37,821 bases of DNA, taken from positions 1-37,821 of the forward strand of contig CALCEL010000048.1 in assembly GCA_937900485.1 (NCBI GenBank). The letters run 5' to 3'. Source of the stretch: an uncultured Prevotellaceae bacterium. GTDB lineage: Bacteria > Bacteroidota > Bacteroidia > Bacteroidales > Bacteroidaceae. The position numbers were made by a program, and so were the translations under genes. Shown in pieces: positions 31,682-37,821 of this stretch (within the stretch, counting starts at the first letter, position 1; each line of letters opens with the position of its first letter). The notes below the pieces were generated by a model. The model did no database searches. It had not been told where the DNA came from and was given only the letters and a program-made list of their open reading frames with translations.

Positions 31682-33061
31682 ATGAAGAGAATATGGCTTG
31701 CCTGTGTGGTTTTGCTCGCTCAGGCTGTGATGTGTGTCGTGTCAGCGCAGAGAGTGTATGACGTGACGAGATACGGCGCCAAAGGTGACGGCGTGACAGA
31801 TGACGCGACGTCGATACAGAACGCCGTAGATAGGTGTAGCGCTGAAGGTGGGGGAAGAGTGCTGTTTCCGTCCGGACACATCTTTCTGTGTGGACCTCTG
31901 CAACTGCGTTCCAACATTGACCTGCACATAGAAGCCAACGCTATCTTGAAATGTGCTCCGGACGAGAGTAAGTATGTGTTAAGTGCGTTTGGGGAAAACA
32001 GAGGAGAGGGAATGATGTGGATATATGCTGACAACGCGGAGAATGTCTCAGTGTCGGGACGAGGCGAGATTGACGGCAGCGGCGTTGACTTCATGGGACG
32101 GGAGTTGAGTGACTCGTATGAGCTGAAACCGTTGAATGGGGCGTTCGACCCTCGTCCGCACGTCATGACCATGATAGGGGTGAGAAAACTGTCGGTGCGT
32201 GACGTCACGATACGTGATGGAGCGTACTGGACCATACATCTTGCTGGATGTGACGATGTGGTCATCACTGGAATTAGTCTCCTCAATAACCTGAAGATAC
32301 GTAATGGCGACGGAATAGACATTGATCATTCACGTAGGGTGAGGATATCTGATTGCCTTATAGAGAGCGGGGATGACTGCGTGTGCCTGAAGAACAGAAG
32401 GGAGTATGAGCGTTTCGGACCTTGCGGCGACGTGGTTGTCACCAACTGTGTCATGACATCACGCTCGTGTGCCATAAAGATCGGGTCTGAGAACATGGAC
32501 AGCATTTCGAACGTCTTGTTCGATAATTGTGTGATACGCGCGAGCAACCGAGGCTTAGGAATACAGAACCGCGATGAGGGAACGGTGACGAATGTCGTGT
32601 TCAGCAATATGATAGTGGAGTGTCAGTATTGGAGTGACGTGTGGTGGGGCAAGTCAGAGCCGATTTACGTCACATCCTATCCCCGAGCCGTGGGAAATCA
32701 CAAAGACGCAGGCTGGAGATTCCCAAAGGGAGCTACTGGCGGACGTTGCGGTGAGGTGAGTGAGATATATTTCAACAATGTGAAGTGCTATAGCGAGAAC
32801 GGATGTTTTGTTGGGGGCGATGAGCCGGGGAAAGTTAACAACGTGTATTTCGATGATGTCGACCTAACGTTGAGACGCAACACCTCGCATACGGGTGGGG
32901 TGTACGACAAACGTCCTTGCGCTGGCGAAGGATTTGTCACGGGCAAGACCTATGGACTATATGTGGAGAATGTGGAGACAGTCTATACGGACAATTTCCG
33001 TGTGCGTTTACAAAAATCCTATAATGCTGAATCTTATGCAGGTGACTTTTACGTTAAATGA
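31682..33061 (+). CDS. Exported GH28 polygalacturonase-type glycoside hydrolase
   Basis: A 459-aa right-handed beta-helix enzyme expected to hydrolyse galacturonate or rhamnogalacturonan linkages in pectin. The signal peptide is MKRIWLACVVLLAQAVMCVVSAQ. The mature start VYDVTRYGAKGDGVTDDATSIQNAVD is typical. The catalytic Asp set is NGDGIDID (D210) and SGDDCVCLKN (about D231/D232). The usual GHG motif is replaced by RSCAIKIGSEN and the RIK region by RGLGIQNRDEGTVTNV, as in a Bacteroidota subgroup, so exo- or rhamnogalacturonan specificity is possible. The start at 31682 is chosen because it gives a clean signal peptide behind AAGGATAGG; an upstream ATG at 31640 adds 14 charged residues. It is 49 bp after GH92, same operon. 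Confidence 0.9.
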   Translation: MKRIWLACVVLLAQAVMCVVSAQRVYDVTRYGAKGDGVTDDATSIQNAVDRCSAEGGGRVLFPSGHIFLCGPLQLRSNIDLHIEANAILKCAPDESKYVLSAFGENRGEGMMWIYADNAENVSVSGRGEIDGSGVDFMGRELSDSYELKPLNGAFDPRPHVMTMIGVRKLSVRDVTIRDGAYWTIHLAGCDDVVITGISLLNNLKIRNGDGIDIDHSRRVRISDCLIESGDDCVCLKNRREYERFGPCGDVVVTNCVMTSRSCAIKIGSENMDSISNVLFDNCVIRASNRGLGIQNRDEGTVTNVVFSNMIVECQYWSDVWWGKSEPIYVTSYPRAVGNHKDAGWRFPKGATGGRCGEVSEIYFNNVKCYSENGCFVGGDEPGKVNNVYFDDVDLTLRRNTSHTGGVYDKRPCAGEGFVTGKTYGLYVENVETVYTDNFRVRLQKSYNAESYAGDFYVK

Positions 33062-33173
33062 CGCTAATCCGGAAAAAAGATAACATTTGTCGTCTATCGG
33101 CTACGTATGGGCGTGACAATTGTTTTTTTTATTGATAAAACTAAAGAAAAGAGTTGTTTTTTGATGGTTTTCT

Positions 33174-33203
33174 TTTGTAGGTTGGCAGAAATACATAACT
33201 TTG
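33174..33203 (+). promoter_or_regulatory. Promoter of the glycogen operon
   Basis: A -33 TTTG (33174-33177) and a -7 TAACTTTG (33196-33203) are separated by 18 bases. The ATG follows 32 bases after the -7 box. No terminator hairpin was seen between GH28 and this promoter. Confidence 0.65.
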
Positions 33204-33235
33204 CTGAGAGTTAAGCAATGATTTAGAAATAAAAT

Positions 33236-34936
33236 ATGTCAACTAAGAATTTGACTCCATCTTATGTGTTTGAGGCAAGTTGGGAGGTTTGCAATAAGGT
33301 CGGAGGTATTTATACGGTATTATCTACAAGAGCTAAGACGCTAAAGAGTGAGTTAGGTGATAAGGTTTTCTTCATAGGACCGGATTTTTGGACTGGAATC
33401 AGTAATCCGTTATTTAAGGAGAATAAGACATTGTTGTCTGGTTGGAAGAAGTGGGCTGAAGAAAACGATGGACTGAGAATTCGTGTGGGCAGATGGCAGG
33501 TTCCAGGGGAGCCGGTGGCGATTTTAGTCGATTTTAAACCGTTTTTTGAGAAGAGAAATGAGATTTTCGGATGGGCTTGGGAGAATTTTCAAGTTGACTC
33601 GCTGCATTCTTACGGAGATTACGATGACAGCTTGATGTTTTCGTGGGCGGCCGGAAAAGCGGTTGAGAGCTACTACCGCTATTTCAAACTCACACCAAGT
33701 GATAACGTTGTTTTCCAGGCTCATGAGTGGCAGACTTGTCTGTCAGCCCTGTATGTCAATAAGGCTGTGCCTGAGGTTGCGACGATATTCACCACTCACG
33801 CCACTACGATAGGCCGAAGTATCGCATGTAATGGTAAACCATTGTACGACTACATGGAGGGGTATAATGGCGACCAGATGGCAAGGGAACTGAATGTGGA
33901 GTCTAAGCATTCCGTGGAGAAGCAGGCTGCGCATCATGTGGATTGTTTCACCACAGTGTCTGAGATAACGGGAGTGGAGTGTGGTCAGCTGTTGGAGAAA
34001 AAGCCTGACGTGATACTGATGAACGGATTTGAGGATGACTTCGTTCCGAAGGGAGCGGACTTCACCCGTAAGCGCAAGGAGGCCAGAGCGATACTGCTCA
34101 ACGTGGCTAACACCCTTCTTGGTACCTCTTTAGGTGATGACACATTCATAGTGAGCACCAGCGGACGCTATGAATATAAGAATAAGGGAATAGATTTGTT
34201 CGTGGATTCATTGAACAAACTGCGTAACGACCAGACTCTTCAGAGAGACGTGCTTGCGTTCATAATGGTTCCGGCGTGGATGAAGAGTGCCAGGGCGGAC
34301 CTGGCACAGGCGTTGAAATCAGGTGAGAAGACAGGTGCTCCTATAGGAGATCCGAGAATAACGCATGAGCTGAACGAGCAGTGTAACGACAATGTGCTCA
34401 ACCAGATGGGATGGCTGGGAATGAATAACACCGCGGACGATAAGGTGAAGGTGATATTCGTGCCATGCTACCTCGATGGTTCCGACGGTATATTCAACAA
34501 ACAGTATTATGACCTTCTTATAGGTAATGATATGACGGTGTTCCCGTCCTACTATGAGCCTTGGGGATACACTCCGACGGAGTCGGTGGCCTTCCGTGTC
34601 CCATGCGTTACTACGGACTTAGCGGGCTTCGGGCTATGGGTGAACCTTATGAAGGGCAGGAGCAGCATGATCGAGGACGGTGTGAAGACTGTTCACAGGT
34701 CTGACTACAACTTCAATGAGGTGTCAGAGGAGATTAAAGAGACTATAAAGTCTTTTTCTGGATTAGACAAGAAGATGGTGTCGCGTGCTCGTGAGAACGC
34801 CGCAAAGATAGCGGAGAAAGCTCTGTGGCGACACTTTATCAAATATTATTATGAAGCTTACGACATCGCTTTGCGAAAGCGTGATGGTCGTATGCAGCTT
34901 AGCAAGAAAAACAAAAGTTCTATTAATAACCTTTAA
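33236..34936 (+). CDS. Glycogen synthase, GT3 (eukaryote-like) family
   Basis: A 566-aa cytosolic glycosyltransferase that elongates alpha-1,4-glucan from a nucleotide sugar. The N-terminus YVFEASWEVCNKVGGIYTVLSTRAKTL is the GT3 signature, as in yeast and animal glycogen synthases, and differs from the GT5 GlgA type. Further marks are FQAHEWQTCLSALYVN, FTTHATTIGR, HHVDCFTTVSEITGVEC and the acceptor/nucleotide site FPSYYEPWGYTPTESVAFRVPCVTTDLAGFG. It has the C-terminal GT-B domain but is shorter than the eukaryotic enzyme and lacks its regulatory tails. It lies 13 bp upstream of the phosphorylase gene and is co-transcribed with it. UDP-glucose versus ADP-glucose use cannot be decided here. Confidence 0.93.
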   Translation: MSTKNLTPSYVFEASWEVCNKVGGIYTVLSTRAKTLKSELGDKVFFIGPDFWTGISNPLFKENKTLLSGWKKWAEENDGLRIRVGRWQVPGEPVAILVDFKPFFEKRNEIFGWAWENFQVDSLHSYGDYDDSLMFSWAAGKAVESYYRYFKLTPSDNVVFQAHEWQTCLSALYVNKAVPEVATIFTTHATTIGRSIACNGKPLYDYMEGYNGDQMARELNVESKHSVEKQAAHHVDCFTTVSEITGVECGQLLEKKPDVILMNGFEDDFVPKGADFTRKRKEARAILLNVANTLLGTSLGDDTFIVSTSGRYEYKNKGIDLFVDSLNKLRNDQTLQRDVLAFIMVPAWMKSARADLAQALKSGEKTGAPIGDPRITHELNEQCNDNVLNQMGWLGMNNTADDKVKVIFVPCYLDGSDGIFNKQYYDLLIGNDMTVFPSYYEPWGYTPTESVAFRVPCVTTDLAGFGLWVNLMKGRSSMIEDGVKTVHRSDYNFNEVSEEIKETIKSFSGLDKKMVSRARENAAKIAEKALWRHFIKYYYEAYDIALRKRDGRMQLSKKNKSSINNL

Positions 34937-34949
34937 TAACGTTATTATT

Positions 34950-37517
34950 ATGAGAATTAAAGCAAGTAATGCGAATATGCCTAATTGGCGAGAAATCAGT
35001 GTGAGATCATACATTCCGGAGGCTTTGAAGCCATTGGATGAGATTGCGCATAATCTGTGGTGGTCATGGAATTCAGACGCCAAGAAATTATATAAAGACC
35101 TTGATCCAGTTCTCTGGAAGCAGGTACATCAGAATCCAGTGATGCTCTTGTCTCGTATGAACTATGAGAGACTTGAGGAGCTTGCCAAGGATAAGAAGAT
35201 TCTTGACAGAGTAGGTAAGCTTTACTCAGAGTTCCGTTCTTACATGGATGTCAAGCCGGACAAGAAGCGTCCTTCAGTGGCATACCTCTGTATGGAGTAC
35301 GGGTTGAGCCACGTGCTTAAGATTTACTCAGGTGGTCTCGGAATCCTTGCCGGTGACTACATCAAGGAGGCGTCTGACTCAAACGTGGACATGTGTGCAG
35401 TGGGTTTCCTTTACCGTTATGGTTATTTCACTCAGACACTCTCTATGGATGGTCAGCAGATCGCCAACTATGAGGCTCAGAATTTCGCTCATCTTCCTAT
35501 AGAGCGTGAGGTGGACACAAACGGACAGCCAGTGGTGGTTGACGTGCCATATAACAATTACGTTGTTCATGCCTATATCTGGCGTGTCAATGTGGGTCGT
35601 GTCAAGCTCTATCTCCTTGACACAGACAACGAGATGAACTCTGAGTTCGACCGCTCAATCACTCACGCCCTCTATGGCGGTGACTGGGAGAATCGTATCA
35701 AGCAGGAGATTCTCTTGGGTATCGGTGGTGTGTTGGCTCTTCAGAAGCTGGGCATCGAGAAGGATATTTATCACTGTAACGAGGGACACGCGGCTTTGGC
35801 TAACGTGCAGCGTCTGGTTGACTACGTCAGAAGCGGTCTCTCATTCAATGAGGCTCTTGAGATAGTTCGTACGTCATCACTCTACACCGTACATACTCCA
35901 GTGCCAGCCGGTCACGACTATTTCGACGAGTCACTCTTCGGTAAGTACATGGGACAGTATCCTGCTCAGTTGGGCATCTCATGGGACGAGTTCATCGGCA
36001 TGGGACGTATCAATCCTGACGACAAGTCTGAGAGATTCTGTATGTCAACCTTCGCTTGTAACACATGCTCATGGGTTAACGGTGTGAGCTGGCTTCACGG
36101 TAAGGTCTCAAGAGAGATGTTCAACGGCATTTGGAAGGGATACTACCCAGAGGAGCTGGACAATGTGGGATATGTCACTAATGGTGTTCACATGCCTACT
36201 TGGACTGCGTCTGAGTGGAGAACAGTTTACGGCAAGTATTTCGACAAGAATTATATCAACGACCAGTCTAACGCCAAGCTCTGGGAGTCAATATATGATG
36301 TGCCAGACACAGAGATTTGGAACACCAGACTGACTCTTAAGGCTAAGCTGATTGACCACATCAAGGTGGCGTTCCGTGAGGACTGGCTGAAGAACCAGGG
36401 CGACCCGTCACGTATCGTGTCAATCTTGGAGAAGATTTCTCCTAACGCTCTCACCATCGGATTCGCACGTCGTTTCGCCACATATAAGAGAGCACATCTG
36501 TTGTTCTCAGACCTCGACCGACTCTCTAAGATCGTCAACAACCCTAACTACCCAGTGCAGTTCCTCTTCGCAGGTAAGGCTCATCCACATGACGGAGTAG
36601 GTCAGGGACTCATCAAGAGAATTTATGAGATTAGCCGTCGTCCTGAGTTCCTTGGTAAGATTATCTTCCTTGAGAACTATGACATGCAGTTGGCAAGACG
36701 TCTCGTTACTGGTGTGGATATCTGGATGAACACTCCTACTCGTCCTCTCGAGGCGTCTGGAACATCCGGCGAGAAGGCGCTCATGAATGGTGTTGTCAAC
36801 CTCTCAGTGCTTGACGGATGGTGGCTCGAGGGTTATCGCGAAGGTGCAGGTTGGGCGCTCACGGAGAAGCGTACGTTCCAGGATCAGGGTCAGCAGGATC
36901 AGCTTGACGCTGCAACTATCTATTCTCTCCTGGAGAATGAGATTCTTCCTCTCTACTACGCTCGTAACTCTAAGGGTTACTCTGAGGGATGGATTAGGAC
37001 TATCAAGAACTCTATTGCTCAGGTCGCTCCTCACTACACTATGAAGAGACAGCTTGACGACTATTACTCTAAGTTCTACGGACCTCTCGCTGAGCGCAGA
37101 AAGAAACTGTTCGCTAACGACTACAGTAAGGCTAAGGAGATTGCAGCATGGAAAGAGCGTGTGGCAGAGCGTTGGGACAGCATACGTATCGTGTCTTTTG
37201 AGAAGGATGAGGATATGCTCAAGGGTAACGTGCTCAGTGGTAAGAAATATCACGTTAAGTATGTCATCGACGAGCAGGGACTTGACGATGCTGTCGGCTT
37301 TGAGCTCGTCACAATATGCAAGGATGATGACGGACATGAGCATATCGCACAGGTTGAACCGCTTGAGGTGACTGGACGTGACGGTAACCTGTACACGTTC
37401 GAGGGTACTCATTCAATACCAAGCGCTGGAAGCTTCAAGGTCGCTTATCGTATGTATCCTAAGCACGTCGACCTGCCTCACCGTCAGGATTTCTGTTACG
37501 TGAGATGGTTTAACTGA
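34950..37517 (+). CDS. Alpha-glucan (glycogen/maltodextrin) phosphorylase, GT35
   Basis: An 855-aa pyridoxal-phosphate enzyme that releases glucose-1-phosphate from alpha-1,4-glucan ends. The N-terminal IAHNLWWSWN and YLCMEYGLSHVLKIYSGGLGILAGDYIKEASD are typical of the short alpha-glucan phosphorylase subgroup (GlgP-like of Thermotoga type). Further marks are HCNEGHAAL, THTPVPAGHDYF-like TVHTPVPAGHD, FARRFATYKRAHLLFSDLDRL, FAGKAHPHDG and the PLP-lysine region EASGTSGEKALMNGVVNLSVLDGWW (K about 609). A C-terminal beta-rich region (about 740-855) follows the core. The ATG at 34950 is preferred; an in-frame upstream start would overlap the synthase gene. A strong terminator closes the operon. 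Confidence 0.94.
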   Translation: MRIKASNANMPNWREISVRSYIPEALKPLDEIAHNLWWSWNSDAKKLYKDLDPVLWKQVHQNPVMLLSRMNYERLEELAKDKKILDRVGKLYSEFRSYMDVKPDKKRPSVAYLCMEYGLSHVLKIYSGGLGILAGDYIKEASDSNVDMCAVGFLYRYGYFTQTLSMDGQQIANYEAQNFAHLPIEREVDTNGQPVVVDVPYNNYVVHAYIWRVNVGRVKLYLLDTDNEMNSEFDRSITHALYGGDWENRIKQEILLGIGGVLALQKLGIEKDIYHCNEGHAALANVQRLVDYVRSGLSFNEALEIVRTSSLYTVHTPVPAGHDYFDESLFGKYMGQYPAQLGISWDEFIGMGRINPDDKSERFCMSTFACNTCSWVNGVSWLHGKVSREMFNGIWKGYYPEELDNVGYVTNGVHMPTWTASEWRTVYGKYFDKNYINDQSNAKLWESIYDVPDTEIWNTRLTLKAKLIDHIKVAFREDWLKNQGDPSRIVSILEKISPNALTIGFARRFATYKRAHLLFSDLDRLSKIVNNPNYPVQFLFAGKAHPHDGVGQGLIKRIYEISRRPEFLGKIIFLENYDMQLARRLVTGVDIWMNTPTRPLEASGTSGEKALMNGVVNLSVLDGWWLEGYREGAGWALTEKRTFQDQGQQDQLDAATIYSLLENEILPLYYARNSKGYSEGWIRTIKNSIAQVAPHYTMKRQLDDYYSKFYGPLAERRKKLFANDYSKAKEIAAWKERVAERWDSIRIVSFEKDEDMLKGNVLSGKKYHVKYVIDEQGLDDAVGFELVTICKDDDGHEHIAQVEPLEVTGRDGNLYTFEGTHSIPSAGSFKVAYRMYPKHVDLPHRQDFCYVRWFN

Positions 37518-37551
37518 TTTGCCGAGTAAGATTATTCTTATATAATATGTT

Positions 37552-37583
37552 GGGGTATGTCAATCGACATACCCCTTTTTTTT
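37552..37583 (+). terminator. Rho-independent terminator of the glycogen operon
   Basis: GGGGTATGTC (37552-37561) pairs perfectly with GACATACCCC (37566-37575) around a 4-nt loop, followed by eight Ts (37576-37583). It begins 34 bases after the phosphorylase stop codon. Confidence 0.95.
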
Positions 37584-37821
37584 GTTTTGCATGTAGACAG
37601 ACGCAGCAGATCCTGTGTTTTCGTCGCTTTGCCATTCTTAGTGAACGTGAGAATGACTCTTGTCTCCTCATAGTTTGTATCGCGGTGGGCTGATGATGGA
37701 AACATGTGGAATAACGGACAATTTACCTTCTGACTAAATTACCTATGTCTGTTTTTGATTAAAATTTATTACTGTCCGCTAAACATTATACAAGGTCACT
37801 TTACCCCTTGAAACCCAGGAG
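37584..37821. other. Gene-free right edge of the window
   Basis: No gene was recognised in the 238 bases after the terminator. GGACA (37718-37722) and TGTCC (37774-37778) form a short inverted pair, too weak to call an insertion-sequence end. The neighbouring sequence is outside the window. Confidence 0.4.

Noticed and set aside
29392..33061. A full polysaccharide-utilisation locus around the GH92-GH28 genes
   Set aside because: There is no SusC/SusD-like pair, hybrid two-component regulator or transporter among the neighbouring genes.
36804..37412. A 202-codon minus-strand frame opposite the phosphorylase gene
   Set aside because: It is an antisense shadow with no recognisable protein or start context.
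37718..37778. Possible insertion-sequence end at the right edge (GGACA...TGTCC)
   Set aside because: The paired element is only five bases and the rest of any element lies outside the window.

Overview
The window looks like a chromosomal segment of a Bacteroidota bacterium, most likely Bacteroidales of the Prevotella type. The clues are promoter -7 boxes of the form TAnnTTTG in front of many genes, a eukaryote-like GT3 glycogen synthase paired with a GT35 phosphorylase, an LptD/RuvX/Def/TPR/ThrS/InfC/L35/L20 gene order, exported PL11, GH28 and GH92 enzymes, and a DUF3943 outer-membrane protein. No rRNA, tRNA, CRISPR array or prophage was seen. The only mobile-element trace is a solitary IS66 TnpB-like gene. 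The species assignment is an inference from these features.

Layout. 1-4269 (minus): a very large secreted rhamnogalacturonan lyase with its 3' hairpins. 4270-5273: about 1 kb without a gene, holding copy A of a roughly 300-bp repeat. 5274-6486 (plus): a small membrane protein resembling MptD/Trep_Strep-type ECF transporter S components, followed at once by a SAM methyltransferase. 6576-6896 (minus): a small exported protein with an HMA-like fold. 7445-9073 (plus): an acyl-CoA synthetase, tail to tail with a LytS/LytTR-type two-component pair (9099-10495, minus). 10756-12336 (plus): a HerA-like DUF853 ATPase. 12513-12830 (minus): the orphan IS66 TnpB-like gene. 13002-22192 (minus): a housekeeping block, lptD-ruvX-def-TPR and then thrS-infC-rpmI-rplT. 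22376-25356 (minus): an HD-domain protein downstream of a DUF3943 outer-membrane protein. 25357-26197: a gene-free stretch with repeat copy B in inverted orientation. 26198-28897 (plus): valS. 29392-33061 (plus): a GH92-GH28 pair. 33236-37517 (plus): glycogen synthase and alpha-glucan phosphorylase, ended by a strong terminator.

How the genes work together. The housekeeping block covers LPS export (LptD), recombination and translation (RuvX, deformylase, ThrRS, IF-3, L35, L20), and a promoter-like box overlapping the thrS stop codon suggests infC-rpmI-rplT can be expressed separately. PL11, GH28 and GH92 act on pectin and alpha-mannose-containing glycans outside the cytoplasm. No SusC/SusD pair is present, so these are isolated enzymes and not a full polysaccharide-utilisation locus. 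Glycogen synthase and phosphorylase form a storage-glucan operon.

Most unusual points: the pair of about 300-bp intergenic repeats carrying AGGTTAGG motifs (4640-4939 and 25682-25980); the lone TnpB-like gene with its own good promoter and a tandem 13-bp repeat just upstream; the S-component/methyltransferase pair with no ECF energising genes nearby; and a direct repeat in front of the GH92-GH28 operon. All readings are by eye, without database searches.
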